Positions 9,901 to 18,083 of a stretch of DNA of 64,000 nt are shown here, piece after piece. Every line of letters starts with the position of its first letter. Position 1 is the first letter of the stretch. The translations under genes were made by a program, and so were the position numbers. The stretch is from positions 1,550,001-1,614,000 of the forward strand of contig NZ_JAYERP010000001.1 in assembly GCF_034718895.1 (NCBI RefSeq), read 5' to 3'. The notes under the pieces are model-generated. The model was given only the letters and a program-made list of their open reading frames with translations. It did no database searches and was not told the DNA's origin. Origin of the DNA: Paenibacillus phoenicis (lineage in GTDB: Bacteria > Bacillota > Bacilli > Paenibacillales > Paenibacillaceae).

Positions 9901-10619
9901 TTTTTAAGCGAGATATAAAAAATCCCCTGCGCCTTAATATTCCAGTTCCGGAACGCCTGACTGACCGATGCCTGGTACGCAGTGAAGGCCAGCTCCTCTT
10001 CCCGGTGCTTATCAATTTGGTTCACGATCATATAGACAGGTTTACCATAATCGCTTAACGATTTGGCAAAGCTTAAATTCGTCTCCGACGATACATGGTT
10101 ATAATCCATCACGTAAAAAACAACGTCCGCCAAATGCAACGCAGAATACGTGGCCATCGCATGGCCGGCGTCGTTGGAGTCGACCCCCGGCGTATCCAGC
10201 AGAACGCCGCCGCGCGGAGGCAGCTCCACCCGGTCCCACAACTCAACGCGGGCATATTCCTCCCCGTTGCGGCAATACGCTACCACCTCGTCCACCGGCA
10301 CCTCGACCTTCGGTTTCGCCGGATCGGCTGGCGTCAGCAGCGCGCGCGGCTCCCCTTCCCGGATCAGTACCACGTTGGCGCTGGTAGGTAGCGGACTGGC
10401 CGGCATCACCGTCTTCCCGCTTAACGCATTAATCAGACTCGACTTCCCTGCCGAAAAATGGCCGCAAAACGCCGCAACCAGCTCCCGTCGGCCCAGCTTA
10501 TCGCCCACTTCCCGAAGCTCCGCCGCCGCGGTTGCATCTCCTTCCTGCTCCAGCAAGTGCTGCAGCTGATGCAGCCGCTCCTGCAGTTCATAGTCCGTCT
10601 TCGTCATCGTCCGATCCAT
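6909..10619 (-). CDS. Two-headed bacterial dynamin-like GTPase (DynA/YpbR type)
   Basis: Large GTPase of 1236 aa with two dynamin-type G domains in one chain, the architecture of B. subtilis DynA (YpbR), which tethers and fuses membranes and helps under membrane stress. First G domain: G1 GHFSAGKSS (about residues 53-61), G3 DTPGVDS, G4 NQID. Second G domain: G1 GAFSAGKSS (about 649), G3 DTPGADS, G4-like VNAAD. Long helical stretches follow each head. Between the heads (roughly residues 450-620) lies an Ala/Arg/Pro-rich segment coded by extremely GC-rich DNA (about 8690-9250), unlike the rest of the gene. The start at 10619 has GGAGG with 7-8 nt spacing. A GTG seven codons earlier overlaps that site and was rejected. 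Single-gene unit. Confidence 0.9.
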   Translation of the reverse strand: MDRTMTKTDYELQERLHQLQHLLEQEGDATAAAELREVGDKLGRRELVAAFCGHFSAGKSSLINALSGKTVMPASPLPTSANVVLIREGEPRALLTPADPAKPKVEVPVDEVVAYCRNGEEYARVELWDRVELPPRGGVLLDTPGVDSNDAGHAMATYSALHLADVVFYVMDYNHVSSETNLSFAKSLSDYGKPVYMIVNQIDKHREEELAFTAYQASVSQAFRNWNIKAQGIFYISLKKEDAPGNMLPQLRKVIRNLFARGEGLLEYSAYASAAQSVEGYLARAAAAEQSQREQLVAEAGGETDVTAMEEELRQLEMAGPSGEQVWDMRKQEWLRRISSLLETAQMMTPPLREQAGRYLESQAPGFKVKGWFAAGKTEAEKQKRQSEFLQALAEQVEAQLDWHVRQELRAIGQELEIWGEAWEQQLDERMPKPAEAWITEPLPGGAMLSGESTLHYAAAVAAGIAARYRRAAVDVIDALLAAPSPRRAAEAEAALARRAELAARLPAARALAQLDAAAEARAARCAALLGAPVPLTPGLLPEVRAEAAAPRAAGGAGAPAAAEAASTAASAAPPPQAMAAGGSAPAATAPAPAAAAQEPPAAPARGRALAAAARLAAAAERLAPHPAFGTGVRELTRRAAELRDGVFTVALFGAFSAGKSSFASALLGEAVLPVSPHPTTAAIIRVMAPAEGQRHNTAAVKFKSAEAIREDLAYSFQALGLGEWKETAWMEAVRRLKPEDIPAAGRAHYSFLQAAAAGWAESADRLGQVEVVEAEQFRSYAADEAKACFVAEIDFYYRCPLTEQGIVLVDTPGADSIHARHTGVTFQYMKDSDAIIFVTYYNHAFSRADKQLLSQLGRMKGSFALDKMFFVVNAADLASSEEELTAVVEHVRDGLRTAGIQQPNVYAVSSMRAMAARRDNTADDPGFSLFRQRFSTFLEQDLGNLAVSSAVEMMKQMQERLSKWTEAAGQSAENAEQQLAALRGRRDRFEQAVAEFLQVDIGREWSQENAELLFHVVQRVRLQALELFTEFFHPSLLQEHNGPLKRNFTVALRGWLDQVSGELERELLATTLRLERKAEALLRREAEGWCRRHEAALDMPLSYSNAETSWDTPAIPEGLLGSGSLAPETYWPYFKNPKAFFEGGGRLQLRAKLEEPLLAKLKAIVGEMEAFFREHYEHEIALRKEQTAETFRGLWAEWEQSIQGSKVSPEELARWKSILAQIGRDVEEMEAFYDK

Positions 10620-10740
10620 CCAAGCCCCTCCGTTTTCCACGCTGCGAAATCAAGTTTCATTTTAATTATTCATATTTTAACATTTCCCCGGGCGCTTGGA
10701 AATGCTCCCTGCCGCAGCTTCCCTGCGGGCTTCCTGTACA

Positions 10741-10768
10741 ACAAAACCGCCCCCAAATGGAGACGGTT
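10741..10768 (-). terminator. Terminator after the molybdate-type regulator gene
   Basis: A ten-pair stem with two G-T wobbles (10745-10754 with 10759-10768) and an ATTT loop is followed on the minus strand by TTTTGTTGT. It starts about 10 nt past the stop at 10778. Confidence 0.65.
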
Positions 10769-10777
10769 CAAGATTTA

Positions 10778-11764
10778 TTAATATAACCCGGCCTCCCGAT
10801 CCGCTAACACCTTTCCGGTGAGCGACAGATCGTAGTCGCCAAGCGAGGAGAGCACCCCGCGCAGCTCAGAGGATTCCAGCGCTTCGCGCAGCTTGGCGAT
10901 CCACTCGCGGTTTTCCGGTTTGTTCAGGACGACGAGATCCACCCGCTCCAGGGTAAGCGGGATAAACTCAAGTCCGGCGATCTTAGCCGGTCTCTCACTG
11001 CCGATACCTACGTCCGCTTGGCCGAGGGCAATTCGCCCGCCAAGGCCCATATGCGACGTTTCCTCTTGGTTGTATCCGATAATGGAATCCGGCGATATCC
11101 CGTGCTTGCGGAGCTGTTCATCCAGCAGCACCCGAGCGCCAGAGCCTTTTTCCCGGTTAATCAACCGAATTCCCGGCCGCGTCAGATCCTCCCAGGAGCG
11201 AATCCCCAGCGGATTGCCCTGCTTGACGTAAAATCCAGCCCGGCGTGCCGCAAAATTCAACACCATATAAGGAAGGGAAATAAAAAGTTTGCGGATATAA
11301 GGCAAATTGTACTCCCCGGTATCTCCGTCATACAGATGCGTACTCACGATATCTGCCGCACCGTTATACATGGCCACCAAACTGTCCATACTGCTGGCAA
11401 AAGAACGCAACGGCCGGCACCCGCGGAGCCTCGATTCCAGCGCTTTCGCCAGCAGGTCGAGTCCTGGATCTTGCCCGGTAATGACCAGCGTTCTTGCACC
11501 GAGCGCTTCTCCACCATCGACATCCGGCCGAGGCGGCACGGTATAGGGCACCTGGAATACCGGCACACCAGCGGCAGCATGAGGCGTTGCCCCGCCTTTG
11601 GCTCTCTGCTTATAAGCTTCCAGATCGGTGGAATCCACCCGCATCTGTTTACCTACCCGATAAGCAGGAAGCTCTCCTTTTTTGATTAGATCGTAGACAG
11701 TTAGCTTGGACACCTTCAACAGCTTGGCGATTTCCTCTGCTGTATAAGAGATCGGTTCGGTCAT
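10778..11764 (-). CDS. HTH (excisionase-type) regulator with periplasmic-binding-protein-like domain
   Basis: Predicted transcription factor of 328 aa. Residues about 5-60 form a MerR/excisionase-like HTH (EEIAKLLKVSKLTVYDLIKKG ending in VDSTDLEAY). The rest (about 90-320) matches the PBP-like ligand domain fused to HTH regulators found beside molybdate/tungstate transport genes. It points away from modA-modB, and the 149-nt gap between them holds direct repeats that could be its operator, so it probably senses molybdate (or tungstate) and controls the divergent transporter. Ligand and sign of control are inferred. ATG at 11764 has AAGGAG with 6 nt spacing. Confidence 0.8.
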   Translation of the reverse strand: MTEPISYTAEEIAKLLKVSKLTVYDLIKKGELPAYRVGKQMRVDSTDLEAYKQRAKGGATPHAAAGVPVFQVPYTVPPRPDVDGGEALGARTLVITGQDPGLDLLAKALESRLRGCRPLRSFASSMDSLVAMYNGAADIVSTHLYDGDTGEYNLPYIRKLFISLPYMVLNFAARRAGFYVKQGNPLGIRSWEDLTRPGIRLINREKGSGARVLLDEQLRKHGISPDSIIGYNQEETSHMGLGGRIALGQADVGIGSERPAKIAGLEFIPLTLERVDLVVLNKPENREWIAKLREALESSELRGVLSSLGDYDLSLTGKVLADREAGLY

Positions 11765-11857
11765 AGCGTACTCCTTCATCATAGTTCATGCAACTAGACT
11801 CATCTTACCGGGGATTTCCCTTTTTTTCAATGAATGCTCCCTAAGTGATCTATACAA

Positions 11858-11888
11858 CTAGTTATGTTTCGTATAATCTAGTTATAAT
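11858..11888 (+). promoter_or_regulatory. modA promoter region with paired CTAGTTAT repeats
   Basis: CTAGTTAT occurs at 11858-11865 and 11878-11885, exactly 20 bp apart (about two helix turns). TATAAT -10 candidates lie at 11872-11877 and 11883-11888, with no good -35. Weak -35 and phased repeats suggest a regulated promoter, most simply by the divergent HTH regulator. Confidence 0.45.
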
Positions 11889-11913
11889 TAGACATAACCA
11901 AGGAGGATTCCAT

Positions 11914-12783
11914 ATGCAAAAGTTTTTGAAATTGCCCTTTTTGGCCGCATTCGCAGCCATTATTCTACTCCTATCCGCGGGATGCAGCGATCCATCTGCT
12001 TCTTCCAGCAACACATCTTCGGTAAGCGCCGATAGCAGCAACGCGGCAAACTCTTCGTCCACAACAGCTGAGAATCCATCTGAACCGGCTGAGCAAGTTG
12101 AGCTGCTCATCTCTGCCGCCGCCAGCTTAACCGAAAGCTTGGATGAACTCAAGGGCGTATATGAAGCCGAGCACAGCCAAGTGAAGCTCACTTTTAACTA
12201 TGCCGCTTCCGGTACGCTTCAGCAGCAAATTGAACAGGGCGCGCCGGCCGACTTGTTCCTCTCCGCTGGAACCAAGCAGATGGATGCCTTGGTCGACAAA
12301 GGTCTCATTGACGATCAACTTAAGACCAATTTGCTGACCAATGATCTGGTACTGGTTGTTCCCAAGGACGGTTCCGCAGAGGTCCAAAGCATGGAAGATT
12401 TAAGCAAGCTCGGCGATATCGCCATTGGCACCCCTGAATCGGTCCCGGCCGGAAAATACGCGCAGCAAGCTCTTACCTACCATAAGCTTTGGGAGCCGCT
12501 GCAATCCCATCTAGTGCTGACGAAGGACGTCAAGCAGGTGTTGTCTTATGTAGAAACCGGCAATGTCGACGCCGGATTCGTGTACAAAACCGATGCAGCC
12601 CTTTCGGACAAGGTGAAGGTGGCCTTGACCGCAGAAGCCGAAAGCCATGACCCGATTGAATATCCAATCGGAGTGCTCAAGGACAGCGCTCATCGCAACG
12701 AAGCTAAAGCTTTCTACGAATTTTTAAAAAGCGACCAAGCCCAGCAGGTGTTCGTCAAATACGGGTTCACCCCGGCGGAGTAA
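11914..12783 (+). CDS. modA: Molybdate ABC transporter substrate-binding lipoprotein ModA
   Basis: Binds molybdate (and usually tungstate) outside the membrane and passes it to ModB; 289 aa. The signal peptide ends in lipobox LLSAGC (Cys about 24), followed by a Ser/Asn-rich linker, and the mature domain starts LLISAAASLTESL, the typical ModA opening with the oxyanion-contacting Ser residues. Further family stretches: FNYAASGTLQQQIEQGAPADLFLSAG and DVKQVLSYVETGNVDAGFVY in pieces. Start at ATG 11914 with AAGGAGG at 7 nt spacing; a longer frame from 11845 has no ribosome binding site. modB follows after 6 nt. Confidence 0.93.
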   Translation: MQKFLKLPFLAAFAAIILLLSAGCSDPSASSSNTSSVSADSSNAANSSSTTAENPSEPAEQVELLISAAASLTESLDELKGVYEAEHSQVKLTFNYAASGTLQQQIEQGAPADLFLSAGTKQMDALVDKGLIDDQLKTNLLTNDLVLVVPKDGSAEVQSMEDLSKLGDIAIGTPESVPAGKYAQQALTYHKLWEPLQSHLVLTKDVKQVLSYVETGNVDAGFVYKTDAALSDKVKVALTAEAESHDPIEYPIGVLKDSAHRNEAKAFYEFLKSDQAQQVFVKYGFTPAE

Positions 12784-12789
12784 CCTCAC

Positions 12790-13464
12790 ATGCGTACATT
12801 TGAAATCTCGACTTCGTTCTGGGAGCCGATCACGTTATCACTGCAAGTGTCCATCGCCGCCACTGCCATCGCTTTTGTGGTAGGGTTACTGGTGGCATGG
12901 CGCATGTCCGCGGCCTCCTTCTACGGGAAAACGCTGGTGGAAACCGTCTTTCTCCTTCCGCTCGTTCTGCCGCCAAGCGTGGTAGGGTTTATTTTACTGG
13001 TGGTGTTGGGAAAAAATAGCTGGATCGGACAGGCAGCGGACCGCCTGTTCAACATCAGCTTTGTGTTTCAGCCGCTTGGCGCGATCGTCGCTGCGGCCGT
13101 CGTCAGCTTCCCGCTGATTTATCAAACGCTGAAGTCCGGCTTCCTTGAAGTGGATAAACATTTGAAAGACGCCGCCCGTTCCCAGGGAGCCGGAGAATGG
13201 CAGGTGCTTATCTATATCGTGCTGCCGCTCGCCTCTCGTTCGCTGCAGGCGGCATTTATTCTCGGATTTGCCCGTGCGCTGGGGGAATTCGGGGCAACGA
13301 TGATGATCGCCGGCAACATCCCCGGCCGAACGCAAACGATTCCGACGGCAATTTATTTTGCCGTTGACGCCGGAAACCTGCAGCTGGCCTGGGCGTTAAC
13401 AGGCTGCACGATCCTGCTCTCCTTCGGACTACTGCTGATCTCCTCGCGCCTAAGAAACGATTGA
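12790..13464 (+). CDS. modB: Molybdate ABC transporter permease ModB
   Basis: Membrane permease of the molybdate importer, 224 aa, about five TM helices, with the binding-protein-dependent permease (EAA) loop visible as DAARSQGAGEWQVLIYIVLP. Other family marks are LPPSVVGFILL and ALGEFGATMMIAGNIPGRTQTIP. It is co-transcribed with modA. No ModC ATPase follows: the operon ends in a terminator at once. The ATPase must be encoded elsewhere or shared. GGAG lies 9 nt before the ATG. Confidence 0.93.
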   Translation: MRTFEISTSFWEPITLSLQVSIAATAIAFVVGLLVAWRMSAASFYGKTLVETVFLLPLVLPPSVVGFILLVVLGKNSWIGQAADRLFNISFVFQPLGAIVAAAVVSFPLIYQTLKSGFLEVDKHLKDAARSQGAGEWQVLIYIVLPLASRSLQAAFILGFARALGEFGATMMIAGNIPGRTQTIPTAIYFAVDAGNLQLAWALTGCTILLSFGLLLISSRLRND

Positions 13465-13486
13465 TCATGTATAAGCTCAACAACAA

Positions 13487-13540
13487 AAATCCCCTCGAAT
13501 GTGGGTTATTACACCACGCATCCGAGGGGATTTCATTTTC
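13487..13540. terminator. Bidirectional terminator between modB and the convergent small gene
   Basis: Arms AAATCCCCTCG (13487-13497) and CGAGGGGATTT (13523-13533) with an inner GTGG/CCAC pair. A TTTTT run follows on the minus strand and a T-rich tract on the plus strand, so it can serve both converging genes. Confidence 0.85.
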
Positions 13541-13565
13541 TCTTTTGATGAGAAGGATCTGCGCT

Positions 13566-13844
13566 CTACTTCACCGCAACTTCTGCGGTTTCTGTTGGAA
13601 GCAGGACTTCAAACACCTTGCCATGCTGCAAAATCGTGATGCCGCGCGTCTTATCCTTCATGACGACGACCTCAGGTTTCGCCGACATCCGCCCCAAGTA
13701 ATGCTCAGGCACTTCACCGGAGTCGCTGACCATTAACCCTTCCACTTCACGTTCGTCGTTTTCACCTAAATTCAAATCAAGGACTTGCTCAAATACGTCC
13801 GAGAACTGTTCAAAGTTGTCGGTATACACAGAAATGCATCTCAT
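13566..13844 (-). CDS. Small conserved protein of unknown function
   Basis: A 92-aa cytoplasmic protein with no signal peptide or TM helix. It reads MRCISVYTDNFEQFSDVFEQ at the N terminus, with an acidic middle (ENDERE) and a strand-rich C-terminal half (KPEVVVMKD, GITILQ, FEVLLP). I recognise the type as a small protein common in Paenibacillus but know no function. The start is uncertain: in-frame GTG (13862) and ATG (13856) lie upstream, but the family-like sequence begins at 13844. It follows nth by 30 nt and probably shares its transcript. Confidence 0.65.
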   Translation of the reverse strand: MRCISVYTDNFEQFSDVFEQVLDLNLGENDEREVEGLMVSDSGEVPEHYLGRMSAKPEVVVMKDKTRGITILQHGKVFEVLLPTETAEVAVK

Positions 13845-13874
13845 ATGGTCTCTCATCCTCACCTATGGGTTATC

Positions 13875-14552
13875 TTATTTTGCCGCATTTTTCTTAGGTT
13901 TTCTGTTTTGCGGCGTTTTCATACGTTTTTTGCCCTCCCGGCAAACGTCAAGCAGCGGGCAGACATCACATTTGGGGGCTTGCGCCTTGCAGTGATACCT
14001 TCCGAAAAAGATCAAGCGATGATGCGTTAATGTCCATTCCTCTTTAGGCACCCGCTTCATCAGCTTCTTTTCCACCTCGAGAACGGAATCGTTCCACCCG
14101 GCCAAACCTAACCGTTTGCTGACGCGCTCCACATGCGTGTCAACGGCGATCGCCGGAACGCCAAAGGCATTGGATACGACAACGTTTGCCGTCTTACGCC
14201 CAACACCGGGCAGCTCAACCAGCTTCTCATGTTCTCTCGGCACCTCTCCGCCGTACCGTTCCAGCAAGATTCTGCACAAACTTTGAATATGCTTGGCTTT
14301 GCTGCGATACAAGCCAATTTTGCGGATATCCTGTTCCAGTTCCTCCAGCGGAACCGATACGTAATCCTCCGGCGTTTTATACTTCTTAAATAAATCAGCC
14401 GTAACTTTATTTACCGTAGCGTCGGTGCACTGCGCGGACAGGAGGACGGCAATCGTAAGCTCAAAGGCATTCTCGTGGTTCAACTCACAGCGCGCATCCG
14501 GAAACATGGCACCGATGGTGTCTAAAATATGGCGGACATCAGCCGCGTTCAT
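13875..14552 (-). CDS. nth: Endonuclease III (DNA glycosylase/AP lyase)
   Basis: Removes oxidised pyrimidines and cleaves the abasic site in base excision repair; 225 aa. The helix-hairpin-helix LPGVGRKTANVV carries the catalytic Lys at 120, and the catalytic Asp is at 138 in AVDTH, the same numbering as E. coli Nth. The C-terminal [4Fe-4S] motif is C-x6-C-x2-C-x5-C (Cys 188, 195, 198, 204). A basic tail follows. The start at 14552 has AAAGGAG with 7 nt spacing; the longer frame to 14654 runs through the upstream terminator and was rejected. In B. subtilis nth follows dnaD; here dnaD lies some 32 kb away. Confidence 0.96.
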   Translation of the reverse strand: MNAADVRHILDTIGAMFPDARCELNHENAFELTIAVLLSAQCTDATVNKVTADLFKKYKTPEDYVSVPLEELEQDIRKIGLYRSKAKHIQSLCRILLERYGGEVPREHEKLVELPGVGRKTANVVVSNAFGVPAIAVDTHVERVSKRLGLAGWNDSVLEVEKKLMKRVPKEEWTLTHHRLIFFGRYHCKAQAPKCDVCPLLDVCREGKKRMKTPQNRKPKKNAAK

Positions 14553-14600
14553 GTCTCCACTCCTTTCCTGGAGGCCCTGCTGGCCGCATGGTTTTATCCG

Positions 14601-14646
14601 CGAAAAAACCGTCTTGACTCGGGAAACATCCCGCATCAAGACGGTT
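14601..14646 (-). terminator. Terminator after the SLH protein gene
   Basis: An 11-bp perfect outer stem (AACCGTCTTGA with TCAAGACGGTT) with an inner CGGGA/TCCCG pair, followed on the minus strand by TTTTTT. It begins about 18 nt past the stop at 14664. Confidence 0.9.
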
Positions 14647-14663
14647 GATCTCACGAAAAATGA

Positions 14664-17387
14664 TTATTGCTTTTCGACTTCAACCAGCTTGTCTCCGTTG
14701 AAATACAAAACAATTTTATCATTAATCTGGAGGGATTGCACGGATATTGTCGTGTCACCTTGGTGAATATACGTATCCGCTGTTACCGCAAAGCGATAAT
14801 TGTTGTCAGACGTGGAGGACCGCAAGACGATAATTTCCTTGCTTACCCCGTCGTAACGGGAGAATTTGCGTTCTTGCGGCGTCAGCACCTTAACGACAAC
14901 CGCTCCGTTTGTATCTTTGCGAACCTCAACATGATCACTGGTCGTTAGCGATGTCACACTTGTGCTGACTTCCGTTCCACGTTGAACCTTCACGCCGCTC
15001 GCTAAGGAATAGGTTTCCACGTTCCCGGCAAAAGATTTTACCAGCAAGGTCGAACCATCAACGCTTTGAACCTTCCCTAACGTCAGCTTCACGACTTGCA
15101 GCGAGATCGCCGTTTGGCCGTTAAACGTAACGTTAATTGTTTGGCCCGCCTTCAAATCGCTGACTTTAATCGCCCCGCCATTTTCGCCAAGCAGTACAGC
15201 TTGATCCACATAGAACTCGGAGGTCACACCGTTCGCCGTCGCCCGAATGCGGCTGTTTGCCGTATTTACCGAAACGACTTCAAACTGGATGGAGCTCTTC
15301 ACCGCCAACGTTTGCAACGCGTCCTGATTCGCCGTCAGCATCGCGGTAACCGCATCCCCGGCTTTGAGATCGGCCAGCGAGGCGTTCGCTTTACCATAAA
15401 TGCTGATCGTCGGCGTTGTTCCTTGATAAGGAATTTCTACGGTTTTGCCATTGTTCTGCAAAATCGTAATTTTCTTCGATGAGGTATTGGCCGATACATA
15501 AGTGCCTTCGTACTTGTAGGTCACATCCACATTAACTGCGCGAGAACCTACAACCGTCAGATCAACCTTGCGCCCTTTGGACAGCAGAGCCTCCAGACCG
15601 GACAACGTTGGCGAGGTTGTGTTGTAGCTGTATTTCGTCTTCTCATCGATCACGAACACATACGGTTTCTCCGACGCATCCAAGACAGTAAGCGCCTTGG
15701 TTTTCGTATCGTAGTTGATCACCGTTGCGCTCTCCAATTTCTCGGATTGACGCCCCGTAACTACGATCTTCGTCACTTCGTCGTCAGGATTCAGTGTCAA
15801 TTCGACCTTGTCCCCGCCCTTTTCGTCGGTGATCAGATCGTCCAGGCTTGCATCAGCGATCCCGTTGATTTCCACAGTCACGTTCTTCGCCAGCCGCTTG
15901 ATTTCGTCACGTCCGCCTGCATTCGTATAGCTCAGCAACGTATCGCCAACGAGATCCAGCAAGGTCCCGGTCACCGTTCGTTCTGTCGCTTGGGTCACAA
16001 CCAAGGAGGCCAGCACGCCGTCCTTCACTTCAAACGTAACCGATGCCCCTTCGTTCACTTCGCCCATCTGATTCAGAACTTGATTTTGGTAGAGCAAAAT
16101 CGTCTTATCGTTGAATTTGAACGTTTCTTCATTGCCGTTAGCAAGTTTGATCGTAATGTTCTTACCCGTAAGATCAATTTTCGAAACCGTACCGCTGCCG
16201 GATACATTCCCTACAGATTGCAGTTGAATGATCACCGGCTTCTTGTCAGACGTAAATGTCTCACGTTGAACAACTACCGTGCTCTCCGGCGTTAAGTCGC
16301 TGACTTTAATGGAGTTCCCGTACTGATCCACAAAAGTGGTATTGCTGTCATAGGTCAACGTCAACGGATTGTTATTGACCAATAATAGCAACTGGTTATT
16401 CCCGAGGACACGCAGCAACGTTCCTTCCGAGCGCTCCAACTGCTGGTTCGGATCGGTTACTTCTACATATGCGGCTGAGCCCACCTTATCCACGGCCAGC
16501 ACTTTCGTATACAGCTTCAAGGCGCTTTGCGTTGTTCTCGTTTCGGAATCCTTCGTGAAATAGACCGAACGGTTATCCAACGTAAAGCTCTTCAGCTGTC
16601 CGTTCGTATACAACGTCAGCTTGCTGTCCGTAAGCTCGGTAACAATCCCCTCGTAGACGTTGGCATAGCCCGGGTTTACGTATTCACTGCCGCGGCTAAA
16701 GAAGGTTGCGATTTGGGCTCGCGTGACTTTGCCCAGTGGATCGAACCGGTTGCCCTCCACCCCGTTGGTCAGCTTCAGTTGAACCGCAACATTAACGTAT
16801 CCTCGCGCGTTCGCGGAGATGCTGGTTTGGTCGGCAAAGCCGGTTGGCAGCGTTGCGGAGGCTTTCGCTTCCGCGTCTTTACCCAAGGCGCGAACGAGTA
16901 GCTTGGCCACCCATTCCCGGGAAGCCTTCTTCTCACCCCAAGCTTCGCCTTCCTTCGTGGATGCGAGCTCTTCGTTTTTGTCAATCAAATTTTTCGACAG
17001 TGCCAGCTCCAAATAAGGTTTAAAATAATTGCCAACTTTCAGATCTGCCGGAGCTCCGGCACCGTTGCCCAGTTGCGAATCCAGGTTCATGAACCGGATC
17101 GCCATCGTAATCGCTTCCTGCTGGGTGACGTTGTCGCCCGGACGGAACTTGCCGGCATCGCCTAGCAGAATGCCTTCAGCTGCTAATTTGTATATATGTT
17201 TCTCCGCCCAAAAACCGTTCGGTACGTCGCTAAACAAGGATACCGACGCAACGCTTTGCGAGGTGGTTACAGCCGGCGTTTCCTCGGCGAATGCCGCCGT
17301 CGTCCCGCCCAAGCACATGGCCGTGACCAGCATCGCGGAGACCGCTTTCCGGGTACTGCGTTGAAACGTGCGTTTATAGGATGCCAT
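14664..17387 (-). CDS. Cell-surface protein with SLH domains and about nine repeated beta-rich modules
   Basis: Secreted wall-associated protein of 907 aa. A signal peptide (about 1-35, ending AAFA) precedes SLH repeats (about 50-230; e.g. FSDVPNGFWAEKHIYKL, FRPGDNVTQQEAITMAIRF, NRFDPLGKVTRAQIATFF) that bind pyruvylated secondary wall polymer. From about residue 240 to the end run roughly nine copies of a 65-75 aa module. Each starts with a strand like G-x-V-x-x-(V/I), has a second strand of the type x-I-T-I-x-x-x-x-G, and closes with DLKAGDxVxxxx then a strand xxLxxVxV. The start is ATG 17387 with AAAGGAAG at 6 nt. The role is probably envelope architecture; no catalytic motif was seen. It lies downstream of two amidase-GerMN pairs. 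Confidence 0.85.
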   Translation of the reverse strand: MASYKRTFQRSTRKAVSAMLVTAMCLGGTTAAFAEETPAVTTSQSVASVSLFSDVPNGFWAEKHIYKLAAEGILLGDAGKFRPGDNVTQQEAITMAIRFMNLDSQLGNGAGAPADLKVGNYFKPYLELALSKNLIDKNEELASTKEGEAWGEKKASREWVAKLLVRALGKDAEAKASATLPTGFADQTSISANARGYVNVAVQLKLTNGVEGNRFDPLGKVTRAQIATFFSRGSEYVNPGYANVYEGIVTELTDSKLTLYTNGQLKSFTLDNRSVYFTKDSETRTTQSALKLYTKVLAVDKVGSAAYVEVTDPNQQLERSEGTLLRVLGNNQLLLLVNNNPLTLTYDSNTTFVDQYGNSIKVSDLTPESTVVVQRETFTSDKKPVIIQLQSVGNVSGSGTVSKIDLTGKNITIKLANGNEETFKFNDKTILLYQNQVLNQMGEVNEGASVTFEVKDGVLASLVVTQATERTVTGTLLDLVGDTLLSYTNAGGRDEIKRLAKNVTVEINGIADASLDDLITDEKGGDKVELTLNPDDEVTKIVVTGRQSEKLESATVINYDTKTKALTVLDASEKPYVFVIDEKTKYSYNTTSPTLSGLEALLSKGRKVDLTVVGSRAVNVDVTYKYEGTYVSANTSSKKITILQNNGKTVEIPYQGTTPTISIYGKANASLADLKAGDAVTAMLTANQDALQTLAVKSSIQFEVVSVNTANSRIRATANGVTSEFYVDQAVLLGENGGAIKVSDLKAGQTINVTFNGQTAISLQVVKLTLGKVQSVDGSTLLVKSFAGNVETYSLASGVKVQRGTEVSTSVTSLTTSDHVEVRKDTNGAVVVKVLTPQERKFSRYDGVSKEIIVLRSSTSDNNYRFAVTADTYIHQGDTTISVQSLQINDKIVLYFNGDKLVEVEKQ

Positions 17388-17461
17388 CAAATTCTTCCTT
17401 TCTACAAAAAAGATCTCCTTAAACCATTCGACGGCGGACGGGCGAGTTCCTCCCCAATCCC

Positions 17462-18058
17462 TTAATTTCTTACTAATGGATGCGTCAGTTCGACATGACC
17501 CATCAAAGTATCCACGGGAGAGCCATCAACCAGCACATCGATCGCTTGCACCTCGTCGAATTGGAACAAAGTGTTCTTCAGCGCATCAAGCGCCAGCGCT
17601 TCCCCGCCTGCTCCAAGGCGCGCTTCATCCGGCAGCGTCAAATCAACGGTTACCGTTCCTTCCTTGAAATCGGCGGAATGAAACTCCGCTTTGCCCCATA
17701 GGGAGAACTGGCTCGCATTGCTAGGAGCTTGCAGCGCTTTGAGGGCTGCCAAATATTTATCTTGCTTCGCTGGATAAGAGATCTCGCGGCTCTCTTTGCT
17801 TAGCTCCAGCATCTGATCATCGGTAAAATAAACCTCGATGCTCTCCGTCATCTGCTGCGGTGCATTCGTTTCGTCCGCTCCTTGCGTCGAATCGGAATTT
17901 TGCGGCGTAGCCTCGTCTGGTACTTGCACACTTCCTTGGTTGGCCTCGGCATTCCCCGCTCCGTTATTCGGAGCGGCCTGCGGTTTCTGCCCGCAGCCGC
18001 TGCTCAAGGCGAGCAGAAGTACCAGGATTCCAAGGATGCTTCTTCTTCTTCTGTTCAC
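17462..18058 (-). CDS. GerMN-domain lipoprotein (copy 1)
   Basis: Membrane-anchored sporulation/germination-type lipoprotein, 198 aa. A basic N terminus (NRRRRS), hydrophobic core and lipobox LSSGC (Cys 22) precede a Gln/Asn-rich linker, then one GerMN domain (IEVYFTDDQMLEL ... LPDEARLGAGGEALALDALK ... FDEVQAIDVLVDG). GerMN domains occur in B. subtilis GerM, needed for septum/cortex peptidoglycan work in sporulation. The start is GTG at 18058, with AAGGAGG 8 nt before it, 25 nt after the amidase stop; the longer frame overlaps the amidase gene. Paralogue of the protein at 20094-20711. Confidence 0.85.
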   Translation of the reverse strand: MNRRRRSILGILVLLLALSSGCGQKPQAAPNNGAGNAEANQGSVQVPDEATPQNSDSTQGADETNAPQQMTESIEVYFTDDQMLELSKESREISYPAKQDKYLAALKALQAPSNASQFSLWGKAEFHSADFKEGTVTVDLTLPDEARLGAGGEALALDALKNTLFQFDEVQAIDVLVDGSPVDTLMGHVELTHPLVRN

Positions 18059-18083
18059 GGTGACTTCCTCCTTCGCCCGGCGA

